Source: FACHB-T130 sp042747725 (GTDB taxonomy: Bacteria; Cyanobacteriota; Cyanobacteriia; Cyanobacteriales; FACHB-T130). Taken from it: a stretch of 64,000 bases of DNA. The stretch spans positions 1-64,000 of the forward strand of contig NZ_JBHZGO010000101.1 of assembly GCF_042747725.1 (NCBI RefSeq). The letters are read 5' to 3'. Below the pieces are notes generated by a model. It did not search any database. It was given only the letters and a program-made list of their open reading frames with translations, and was not told the origin of the DNA. Every line of letters starts with the position of its first letter. Within the stretch, counting starts at the first letter, position 1. Of this stretch, positions 8,104 to 15,021 are shown piece after piece. Made by a program: the position numbers and the translations under genes.

Positions 8104-10101
8104 ATGCCCTCTAACAGCTCAAAGCGAATTATTTATTCGGGACAAAACATCCAAGGCTGGCATTTTTCTCAAGAATCTTTACAGCCAGAACTGCGTAACA
8201 TTATTGCTGGGCAGCCGCTTCTGGTAAAAGCTTGGCTACTTATAGTTGTAGCTATTTTATGTATAACATCTGGTATTATATCTAGCTTTTTTGGAGCATA
8301 TACTTTTCTTTACATAACTTTACAGCCTGATTCATTCTGGATTGAGATTTTGTGGATGATTCTGGTAGTTATTGCTTGGATTATTACTACTATTCGTGGA
8401 AATGTAGCTAGAGGCCTGTTAGTAGCATCAATAGTTTTTTTTATAGCGTTATTGATAACAGCTTTAGTGGCAAAGCTTGAATTACTGCCAAGTTATGATA
8501 AACATATTTCTTCAGCTATCGATCATAGTATTCAAAATATGATTGTGACTCCTTTGGGAATAGTTTTTGCGATTATAAGCCTAATTTCCGGAAGTTTAGC
8601 TATTGCTTTAATTTCTACTTCATTTAAAAGAAATAAAAATCTGCTTCAAGCAACCTGGTTTCTCATTATTATGATTACTTCACTAACTACAAGTATTACC
8701 TCAGATTTTTCTGAGATTGTAGACAACAAAACAAGAGAACCCACTATTACTGTGAAACATATATCTACCTTGGGCGGCACAATTTCAAGTTTTGGTGTAA
8801 TAGCAGTCAGTGTAATAGCCACAAATTTAAGTAAGAAATACCTTAGTCAATTCGAGTTTTTGCGAAATTGGGCGATCGCAGTCAGCTCTTGGGGCAGTAC
8901 ATCATTTTATGACTTAGACCTGAGTGGTATTGATTTTACTGAAGCAAAGTTAGCAAATACTGATTTACGGACGCGAAAATTGTACCGGACTTGTCTACAA
9001 GGAGTAACTGGACTAGATAGGGCTAGAGTTGATAATCGATACCTGGATTTGACCAACCCAAAAGTACAGAAACTGCTAACTCATGGATGTAGTGAAGATA
9101 CAGACTTTAGCCGACTCAACTTGCAAGGGGCATATGTGCGAAATGCAGATATGCGGCACTTTAAGCTGATAGAGACCAACTTGAACGGAGCAGATTTACA
9201 GGGTGCCGATCTACGGGGGAGTATTTTAGTTCGCGCTCAGGTTACAGGAGTTGACTTTACCAGGGCTATTTTAACTGGAATTTGTATTGAGGATTGGAGT
9301 GTCAATAACCAAACTTGTTTTGCAACGGTTGAATGTGATTATATCTACCGAAGATTAGATGATAAGGGGGAGCCAACCGATCGCTATCCAGTAGGACGAA
9401 ACTTTGAAGCCGGGGAATTTGAAGCTCTGTTTCAAGAAGTGGGCAATGTAGTTGAGTTAGTTTTTAAGGAAGGTGTAAACTGGCGTGCTTTGAGCTTCAC
9501 ACTCCGCAAATTTCAGTTGGAGGATGAGGGATTAGACTTGGAACTGAAGGGTGTTGAGCAACGGGGAGACTTGTGGGTGGTTAAAGTTACTCACAAAGAG
9601 GGAGTTCCTAGGCAACAGGTGGAAGAACGTGTCAATGCAATTTACGACGAAATTCATAGTCTACTGACTACCAAAGAACAGCAGATTAACAAGCTTTTAG
9701 GCATTGCAGCAGATCAGGCAGAAGCATTAAAAGAATCCAGTAAAAGACCTTTTGGTAATAGTTTTTTCATTGTTGGCAGTACGATTACAAACCTTGCCGG
9801 GTCTGGGCAAATTGATTATGACGAAGCTTCTAGTAAGATTCGCAGTATCGTTGCTAATGGCGGCGATCCAGCGCAAGTCACTCCAGTCGTTCAAAGCCTA
9901 TTGGAGCAATTACAAAGACAAAGTGTTGCTAATACTGCAAATCAACAAGCAGAACTGATTCAACAAATAATCCTGACGGAAGCTAGAAAAGATCCTTTTT
10001 TCAAACAATTTTTTGTTCAACAAGGACAGCAAATTGCTGATGCTATGCCAGAGAGCGCGATCGCCACAGCCATCCGAGAAGCGAAGGCCCAACTAAGCTA
10101 G
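8104..10101 (+). CDS. Multi-span membrane protein with pentapeptide repeats and shared C-terminal motif
   Basis: This protein has about 665 residues. The first 240 contain roughly six hydrophobic helices (for example LLIVVAILCITSGIISSFFG and ILWMILVVIAWIITTI). Residues about 270-395 carry pentapeptide repeats of A(D/N)LxG type, such as TNLNGADLQGADLRGSILVR. A mixed alpha/beta region follows. Residues 553-586 hold a motif centred on TNLAGSGQI that matches the caspase-like protein at 5575-6711, and the end is helical and Gln-rich. I chose the ATG at 8104 (MPSNSSK); an earlier in-frame ATG at 8032 would overlap the divergent protease gene. The N-terminal part is AT-rich. The function is unknown; a membrane-associated effector or receptor role is inference. 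Confidence 0.85.
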   Translation: MPSNSSKRIIYSGQNIQGWHFSQESLQPELRNIIAGQPLLVKAWLLIVVAILCITSGIISSFFGAYTFLYITLQPDSFWIEILWMILVVIAWIITTIRGNVARGLLVASIVFFIALLITALVAKLELLPSYDKHISSAIDHSIQNMIVTPLGIVFAIISLISGSLAIALISTSFKRNKNLLQATWFLIIMITSLTTSITSDFSEIVDNKTREPTITVKHISTLGGTISSFGVIAVSVIATNLSKKYLSQFEFLRNWAIAVSSWGSTSFYDLDLSGIDFTEAKLANTDLRTRKLYRTCLQGVTGLDRARVDNRYLDLTNPKVQKLLTHGCSEDTDFSRLNLQGAYVRNADMRHFKLIETNLNGADLQGADLRGSILVRAQVTGVDFTRAILTGICIEDWSVNNQTCFATVECDYIYRRLDDKGEPTDRYPVGRNFEAGEFEALFQEVGNVVELVFKEGVNWRALSFTLRKFQLEDEGLDLELKGVEQRGDLWVVKVTHKEGVPRQQVEERVNAIYDEIHSLLTTKEQQINKLLGIAADQAEALKESSKRPFGNSFFIVGSTITNLAGSGQIDYDEASSKIRSIVANGGDPAQVTPVVQSLLEQLQRQSVANTANQQAELIQQIILTEARKDPFFKQFFVQQGQQIADAMPESAIATAIREAKAQLS

Positions 10102-10434
10102 CAGCCATTAGAAGTAATTAAGGAGCGCGATCGCACTCTCTACTCAATCAACAGGGCGATCGCTCTTTTAGCCTATCCCTCCAGGTGGAGAGGACAGCCC
10201 GAAAAAGTCTTGGTATCCTAGAGAGCGAATGGCTGAAACTTAAGAGCGATATTGGCACATACACATAAAAACTAAAATTTTGAATTTCTTTATAAATATT
10301 TAAACTTTAGGAAAATATCGGCTTTGTTTGGAGGTAAAATGAGTATTTCTTGCAGCAGTTCGCTCGGACGATAGAGGGACTTTTGTATCATATGCCCCTA
10401 CACTAGAACCGTCAGATGATATAGTTATCCTCTT
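10102..10434. other. Intergenic region before the response regulator
   Basis: No gene is seen. Just after the pentapeptide gene, two HIP1 sites form an inverted arrangement (GAGCGCGATCGC near 10125 and GCGATCGCTCTTTT near 10157) that could act as a terminator. Further on there is a small palindrome, CTCCAGGTGGAG, near 10190. The remaining AT-rich part should hold the promoter of the response regulator, but no convincing -35/-10 pair can be named. Confidence 0.4.
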
Positions 10435-10833
10435 ATGTTGTCCTGTCAGCACCCCCTTCTCCGTGTTCTTGTTGTTGATGACCACGAGCTGACTCGTTTT
10501 AGCCTGAAATTAGCATTCCAGAGTCAGGCGAACATCGAGTTAGTTGGACTGGCTAGTAACGGTCAAGAAGCCATTGAGATGGTCGAGCGTCACCGCCCTG
10601 ATGTGATTATTCTCGATCTACAAATGCCAGTATTAGACGGTTTGAGCGCATCTACCCAGATCAAGCACATCGATCCACACACTCAGATTATTGCCTATTC
10701 CTCAGTCGAAGACCCGCAGATTGAGGTGATGAGCCAAACTGCCAGAATTGATGCTTTTTGTAAAAAAGACACCGCTACTCAAGAGCTGATTGCTCTAGTC
10801 ACGCAGCTAGGGCAGCGGGCAGTCAGTCATTAG
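10435..10833 (+). CDS. Single-domain response regulator (REC only)
   Basis: This 132-residue protein consists of a CheY-like receiver domain and nothing else. The acidic pair is D15/D16 (VLVVDDHE), the phospho-acceptor is D61 (VIILDLQMP), the switch Ser is in IIAYSS (89-90), and the conserved Lys is in FCKKD (110). The sequence resembles receivers of the NarL/FixJ group, but the HTH output domain is absent. No histidine kinase gene is nearby, so its partner is unknown. It is probably a phosphorelay intermediate or a protein-interaction regulator. A hairpin with CCTTGCCG / CGGCAAGG arms follows at 10860-10901, between this gene and the convergent gene. Confidence 0.9.
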   Translation: MLSCQHPLLRVLVVDDHELTRFSLKLAFQSQANIELVGLASNGQEAIEMVERHRPDVIILDLQMPVLDGLSASTQIKHIDPHTQIIAYSSVEDPQIEVMSQTARIDAFCKKDTATQELIALVTQLGQRAVSH

Positions 10834-10910
10834 AAAGGGGTGCAAGTAGTGATTGGAGTCCTTGCCGTAGCCTCTTGGCTAGAGCAATCAGCTCGGCAAG
10901 GCATTAGTTT

Positions 10911-11093
10911 CTAATTGGCATCTGCCTCTGGGAAGGTGCGCCTAAATTCATCAATTAGGTCGTCAATTTCTTCGAGTGCCTGATTAACATCAATTCGTAG
11001 AGTTCCCAGGTTTGGTTCCTCCAGAAGCCGTACCAGCGACTCACGCTTGAGTTCAATCTGGCTAATCCATTGCTTAAGTGTTTGTGGGTCCAT
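10911..11093 (-). CDS. Small conserved-type helical protein, unknown
   Basis: This 60-residue acidic, helical protein (MDPQTLKQWISQIELKRES...) has alternating charged and Leu positions suggesting one or two amphipathic helices. A GAGG Shine-Dalgarno sequence stands about 9 nt before the ATG, which supports translation. I do not recognise a characterised family. It is followed 42 bp upstream on the same strand by another small hypothetical gene, with which it may form an operon. Confidence 0.6.
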   Translation of the reverse strand: MDPQTLKQWISQIELKRESLVRLLEEPNLGTLRIDVNQALEEIDDLIDEFRRTFPEADAN

Positions 11094-11135
11094 TGTGTGC
11101 TTCCTCGCTCGACTATTTATTTACAATAATTAATC

Positions 11136-11396
11136 CTAGCGAAGGAAGGGAGGACGTTTCGGATCGGCAGGCTTATTTTTAATCACTTCAGCAATAAACC
11201 GCTTCAGCGCCTTCTCTCGATTTTTCATAAAAGCCGACCAAAATCCTGGTTGAAACTCATCCATTGTTTTGGCTAAAGCCCAAACATCTACAGCCAGGAT
11301 GTTATAAAGCGTTTCATCTTCCTGCTTCAGCGTTTTGAGCTGGTCTAGGATGGCTTTACTCTTTTTTGTAGTCCCGGAATTGTCTTCTTGAATCAT
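11136..11396 (-). CDS. Small hypothetical protein
   Basis: This 86-residue, soluble, lysine-rich protein contains the segment YNILAVDVWALAKTMDEFQPGFWSAFMKNREKALKRF, which here must be read as two pieces because no known motif covers it. The aromatic-rich core followed by a basic helix looks like a genuine folded domain. The start is ATG. No family is recognised. It is upstream of the 60-residue gene on the same strand (42 bp between them). Confidence 0.6.
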   Translation of the reverse strand: MIQEDNSGTTKKSKAILDQLKTLKQEDETLYNILAVDVWALAKTMDEFQPGFWSAFMKNREKALKRFIAEVIKNKPADPKRPPFLR

Positions 11397-11696
11397 TTTA
11401 TTATCTCAGTTATGAATTGATGGCAGCGGACAACAGCGACTTATTTTGATAATACGGGTTTCTTTTGTAACCGCCCTAAGTTACGAATTGCCGTTGGTTG
11501 ATGCGCTACTTTACAGATTCTGCACTCATTCGTCAAGGGCTATGAAATTAGTGAGACTTCTTCAGCTTCGTGCTTCCCAATCGTGACCCAAAGCGATGCA
11601 CATAATTTTAACGAAAGTCCCACCCGTAGTAGAGATGTTACCCAGTGCCAAGGATAATAAAGCTGAAGAGATTGTAAATTGGGTATCCTAATTAAA
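11397..11696. other. Intergenic region with divergent promoters
   Basis: This stretch of about 300 bp separates a leftward and a rightward gene, so it should hold two promoters. I see no palindrome, repeat or recognisable operator. An in-frame TTG at 11679 could extend the following gene by six codons. Confidence 0.3.
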
Positions 11697-12242
11697 ATGT
11701 TACGTCAAACTTCTTTGGGAACGTTGGGTTTAAGTGTGGGTGGCGTTTTATTTTTGGCGGGACTTGTCGCTTACGTTACCGACAACCCGACGCTGAATCT
11801 GGCAGGATTCTTCTATGGAATTCCCCTGTTGCTGGGAGGGCTTGCCCTCAAAGCCTCAGAACTTACGCCCGTACCGTTCACGCAACCCACTTCCAAGGAC
11901 ATACTGGCACTCCGAGAACAGCAAGCAACTACGACTCAAAACCAAATTCGTCTAGATGTCACCCGCTATCGCTACGGTCAAGATGCTCATCTCGATAGCT
12001 CTTTGAGTCGCTTGGGTCTGAGTCCAACCGACGAAGAAAGACCTGTGCTTACAGGATTACACGAAACTGCGATCGCTGGGGCTTACACTTTAGTATTGGA
12101 ATTTGAGTCGCCGCTCATTCCTCTGGAAATTTGGCAACAGAAGCTGGAGAAAATAGAGGGGTTTTTTGGCCCTGGTGTGCGCGTAACCCTGTCTCAACCT
12201 GCTGAACAACGTGTTGACGTGGCGCTAATTGCTACACCCTAA
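11697..12242 (+). CDS. DUF2854 family membrane protein
   Basis: This protein of about 181 residues has two hydrophobic segments at the N-terminus (LGLSVGGVLFLAGLVAYVTD, and LAGFFYGIPLLLGGLALKAS). The soluble part has the family-typical segments TRYRYGQDAHLD and FESPLIPLEIW. DUF2854 proteins are conserved in cyanobacteria and chloroplasts; their role is not established, though a thylakoid location is expected. I chose the ATG (MLRQTSLG) at 11697 rather than the upstream TTG. It is a stand-alone gene, convergent with the CRR7-like gene. Confidence 0.8.
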   Translation: MLRQTSLGTLGLSVGGVLFLAGLVAYVTDNPTLNLAGFFYGIPLLLGGLALKASELTPVPFTQPTSKDILALREQQATTTQNQIRLDVTRYRYGQDAHLDSSLSRLGLSPTDEERPVLTGLHETAIAGAYTLVLEFESPLIPLEIWQQKLEKIEGFFGPGVRVTLSQPAEQRVDVALIATP

Positions 12243-12267
12243 ACGTAGGGGCACAGGAACTCCGCTT

Positions 12268-12525
12268 TTATTTTTCTAAACGCACGACATACCACTGTAA
12301 AAATTGTCCTGGCTCCATATCTAATTCGCAGGACGTTTCTAGCAGGTATTGAGCTTGAGCTTCTACTGAGGGAAATTTTTGCAAATCTGGCGGTAGGTTA
12401 TCTTGACGAGTTGCCAAAATTGCCTTCAGTTTTTCTAACATTTCTGCGGGAGTGAGGAATTGCTCTGGTTGGTTGGGTTCCAGAACAACGAAGGCATCTT
12501 GCCGATACATCAAGGAATCTGGCAT
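12268..12525 (-). CDS. Chlororespiratory reduction 7 (CRR7)-like protein
   Basis: This 85-residue soluble protein beginning MPDSLMYRQDAFVVLEPNQP has the segments EQFLTPAEMLEKLKAIL, LPPDLQKF and CELDMEPGQFLQWYVVRLEK. That layout corresponds to the CRR7 family known in plants to be needed for chloroplast NDH (NDH-1) complex assembly; the cyanobacterial role is less clear. The frame is open further upstream to a TTG at 12603, but the ATG at 12525 gives the usual family length. The identification is from recall of the family pattern. Confidence 0.7.
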   Translation of the reverse strand: MPDSLMYRQDAFVVLEPNQPEQFLTPAEMLEKLKAILATRQDNLPPDLQKFPSVEAQAQYLLETSCELDMEPGQFLQWYVVRLEK

Positions 12526-12717
12526 TTTGAGTTTTTTCCCAAAGAACACATCTTGCACAAGTGTATCGCTCTTGACGGTAGCCAAAAAGATGGCATTGTC
12601 CAATTAGGAGATGGTTTTTTTGTAGGGGCAATCTAAATGGGGGATTGTCTGTAGAATAACTATCTTTTTCAAGGTGCAATGCAAAAAAATAGCCGCTGAG
12701 TGGAGGGTTGGGATTCC

Positions 12718-12886
12718 TCATATCTTGCACCTACGCTGTTAACCCGCCAGCGATTCAAATCACTGGCTAATAGCTGAAGTCCATTAAAATGGACTGAAAC
12801 TCTTTATTAGTCCTCTGAAGAGGACTTTCGCTATAAGCTGTGGAACTTGAGTTCCGGGCGGGTTGTCGGGTTGGTGCAAGATATCA
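12718..12886. mobile_element. MITE-like element, TIR ATATCTTGCACC, inserted in a terminator loop
   Basis: This 169-bp element has inverted ends TCATATCTTGCACC (from 12718) and GGTGCAAGATATCA (to 12886). It is flanked by a direct repeat GGATTCC (12711-12717 and 12887-12893) consistent with a target duplication. Inside are three palindromes in a row: CCAGCGATT/AATCACTGG, AGTCCATT/AATGGACT (12778-12795) and AGTCCTCT/AGAGGACT (12809-12826). A shorter relative is at 23514-23589. Outside the element, CCGCTGAGT (12693-12701, followed on the minus strand by a T-run) and ACTCAGCGG (12902-12910) are the two arms of the terminator of the hsp20 gene ending at 12995, now split by the insertion. Confidence 0.65.
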
Positions 12887-12994
12887 GGATTCCACTGAAG
12901 ACGACTCAGCGGTTAGATGATTAAATTAGGCTATTATTCTCTTACCCAGGCTCAAGACCCTTCGGGAGGGCAAGATTAGTTAACGCTGGCGTGG

Positions 12995-13492
12995 TTAGCT
13001 TGGCTGAGTTGACTGACTGGTCAATTCTGGAGTAGCGCTGGTGCGATCGCCTAAATTTAGTTTGACGACGGTACGCCGCGCTTCCGTGACTTTAGGCAGG
13101 GTCAACGTCAGGATGCCATTCTGGAAGTCAGCCTTGGCTTGCTCGTTCTGAATGGGCACTGGCAGAGGAATCACGCGCTGGAAACTACCATAGCGGAACT
13201 CGGAGCGGAAGAAGCCTTTTTCTTCGTTCTTGTTCTCAAACCGATGTTCGCCGCTAATGGCGATGGCTTCACGAGTAATTTGGACATCAATGTCCTTGCC
13301 TTCTACGCCAGGAATTTCAGCCCGTAGGATCAGATGGTCTTCAGTGTCTTGGAGTTCAATGGCAGGCTTCCAACTTGTGCTGTACTGGCGAGAAGCTGAG
13401 CGATCGCTTCCGGCAAGTTCATCAAACATTTGATCCATTTGACGACGCAGGGTTTCCATTTCTGGGAAAGATTGCCAACGAATCAGTGCCAT
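12995..13492 (-). CDS. Small heat shock protein, Hsp20/alpha-crystallin family (copy 1)
   Basis: This 165-residue ATP-independent chaperone would bind unfolding proteins and, in cyanobacteria, also protect thylakoid membranes and phycobilisomes. The alpha-crystallin domain spans about residues 40-140, with the EIPGVEGKDIDVQ region and GILTLTLPKV near its end, and a C-terminal tail follows. A good GGAGG ribosome site lies 11 nt before the ATG. The gene at 13751-14284 upstream on the same strand is a close paralogue: both begin with MALIRWQ, followed by a near-identical stretch that includes EMETLRRQMD. The 5' leaders and terminators are also similar, so this is a tandem duplication. Confidence 0.93.
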   Translation of the reverse strand: MALIRWQSFPEMETLRRQMDQMFDELAGSDRSASRQYSTSWKPAIELQDTEDHLILRAEIPGVEGKDIDVQITREAIAISGEHRFENKNEEKGFFRSEFRYGSFQRVIPLPVPIQNEQAKADFQNGILTLTLPKVTEARRTVVKLNLGDRTSATPELTSQSTQPS

Positions 13493-13554
13493 AAATCAGT
13501 TACCTCCAATTTGCAGTGACTAAATGCTTGAATTGAAATCTGTTCAATGGGATG

Positions 13555-13590
13555 AAGCTTTTAGTTCCCACATTTTTATAATGTCAAAGC
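13555..13590 (-). promoter_or_regulatory. Conserved leader/promoter block of hsp20 copy 1
   Basis: On the minus strand this block reads GACATTATAAAAATG and then GGGAACTAAAAGCTT. It aligns with 14352-14387 upstream of hsp20 copy 2 (about 28 of 36 positions by eye). TATAAA is a plausible -10 box. It ends about 60 nt before the start codon, so the leader is long enough to fold as an RNA thermometer, as known for cyanobacterial hsp17. No CIRCE element is visible. Confidence 0.4.
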
Positions 13591-13660
13591 AGTCCGGTTG
13601 CGTCAGTGAGGAAAACCGAATGGTCTTTTAGGGGATTTTCCCGACTTCTGGGAGAATGCC

Positions 13661-13696
13661 AAAAAATAACCGCTGAGTTGCTGACGCTCAGCGGTT
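13661..13696 (-). terminator. Rho-independent terminator of hsp20 copy 2
   Basis: On the minus strand the arms AACCGCTGAG and CTCAGCGGTT (10 bp, 9-nt loop) are followed by ATTTTTT. It stands about 55 bp after the stop of the gene at 13751-14284 and ahead of the promoter of copy 1, so each hsp20 gene appears to be its own transcript. Confidence 0.8.
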
Positions 13697-13750
13697 GAGT
13701 CGTTAGACTAAAAAATCTTAGCTGCTACCATCGACCCAAAATCATCTGAA

Positions 13751-14284
13751 TTAATCCCAGACACTAGCGGGTTCGGCAACCTGAGTGGCTTCGGGATTCT
13801 TCGCATCAGCAACGGGTGCGTCGGTGACTTCTGGAGTCGCGCTGGTGGTATCTGCTAGATTGAGCTTGACGACGGTACGCCGCGCTTGGGTGACTTTAGG
13901 CAGCGTCAACGTCAGGATGCCATCCTTAAATTCAGCCTTGGCTTGCTCGTTCTGAATCGCAACTGGCAGAGGAATCAGGCGCTGGAAATTTCCGTAACGG
14001 AACTCAGAACGGACGTAACCGCCTTCTTGTTCTTTCTTTTCGTAGCGGCGATCGCCCGTAATGACCACCGCTTCACGAGAAAGGCGGATATCAAGGTCTT
14101 TGGCTTCGATGCCAGGAATTTGCGCCCGCAGGATCAGGCTGTCCTCTGTATCTTGCAGCTCAATCGCAGGCTTCCAGCTTATTAGAGCATCCCGATTAAC
14201 GCTTGCCAGTTCGTCAAACATTCGATCCATTTGACGACGCAGGGTTTCCATTTCTTGAAAAGGTTGCCAACGAATCAATGCCAT
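13751..14284 (-). CDS. Small heat shock protein, Hsp20/alpha-crystallin family (copy 2)
   Basis: This 177-residue paralogue of the gene at 12995-13492 has the same N-terminal MALIRWQ block. Its alpha-crystallin domain (about residues 35-140) contains GIEAKDLDI and GILTLTLPKV, and it has a longer, Ala/Pro/Val-rich C-terminal tail. I chose the ATG at 14284, which matches the start of copy 1 and has GGGGA upstream; an in-frame start at 14344 would add 20 residues with no counterpart in copy 1. Its conserved leader block is at 14352-14387, before the start. Copy 2 has Ser/Asn changes near the N-terminus, suggesting some divergence in oligomerisation or client range. Confidence 0.92.
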   Translation of the reverse strand: MALIRWQPFQEMETLRRQMDRMFDELASVNRDALISWKPAIELQDTEDSLILRAQIPGIEAKDLDIRLSREAVVITGDRRYEKKEQEGGYVRSEFRYGNFQRLIPLPVAIQNEQAKAEFKDGILTLTLPKVTQARRTVVKLNLADTTSATPEVTDAPVADAKNPEATQVAEPASVWD

Positions 14285-14588
14285 AGTAGGTTCCCCAGGG
14301 TTAAAACTTGTCTGTTGCGAAAGCTTGAATTGAATTTTGTGCAACTGAGTTAAGCCTTTCGTTCACACTTCTTTATGATGTCGAAGGCAACCTAGCTTTG
14401 CCGGTGAGGCAAACCGCCTTGAGACAGAGGGATTTCACCGCCTCTGTGGGAAAGTCGCAATTAGGGGCAATCTATTACAGAGTTTGAAGTTCTGTGGCCT
14501 TTTGCAGAGGCGTCTATGCGCCTGCGGTAAACTAAGCCTTGATTCTAGTGTCATTAGTAGAGAACACTCAGAAAGGAGCCGTTTTTCG

Positions 14589-14837
14589 ATGTCTCATACC
14601 GTTAAAATCTATGACACCTGCATTGGATGCACCCAATGCGTTCGCGCTTGCCCAACGGACGTCCTAGAGATGGTGCCCTGGGATGGCTGTAAAGCTCAAC
14701 AGATTGCCTCATCTCCTCGGACTGAAGATTGTGTAGGTTGCAAGCGGTGCGAAACTGCCTGTCCAACCGACTTTTTGAGTATCCGGGTTTATTTGAGCAA
14801 TGCTGAAACTACTCGCAGCATGGGCTTGGCATACTAA
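14589..14837 (+). CDS. psaC: Photosystem I iron-sulfur subunit VII
   Basis: The 82-residue PsaC protein carries the two [4Fe-4S] clusters FA and FB on the stromal side of photosystem I and passes electrons to ferredoxin. The two ferredoxin motifs are CIGCTQCVRACP and CVGCKRCETACP, and the protein ends in GLAY as PsaC does. An AAGGAG ribosome site lies just upstream of the ATG. The open frame extends back to 14484, but the ATG at 14589 gives the exact PsaC N-terminus (MSHTVKIYDTCIGC). It is monocistronic, as is usual in cyanobacteria. Confidence 0.98.
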   Translation: MSHTVKIYDTCIGCTQCVRACPTDVLEMVPWDGCKAQQIASSPRTEDCVGCKRCETACPTDFLSIRVYLSNAETTRSMGLAY

Positions 14838-15021
14838 CAAGCTGGCTTGAAAACACTTTTTATCATTCCGATTCCAAGGCATCGAGGGGGCAAATTGCTC
14901 CCTCTTTTTTTGCGGAACAAGAGCGCGATCGCCCGTAACCAATACAATGTTGTTGACCTTGACGTTCCTGGGATAGCCCAGTAGCTCTTTAGATTAAGTG
15001 CGAACAGGAGTGTTGTGATAT

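Noticed and set aside
10435..10833. Response regulator as part of the conflict island
   Set aside because: It is separated by 333 bp and is an ordinary REC protein; nothing links it to the proteases.
14484..14588. N-terminal extension of PsaC
   Set aside because: The open frame upstream is not similar to PsaC, and the internal ATG has a strong ribosome site and the exact conserved N-terminus.
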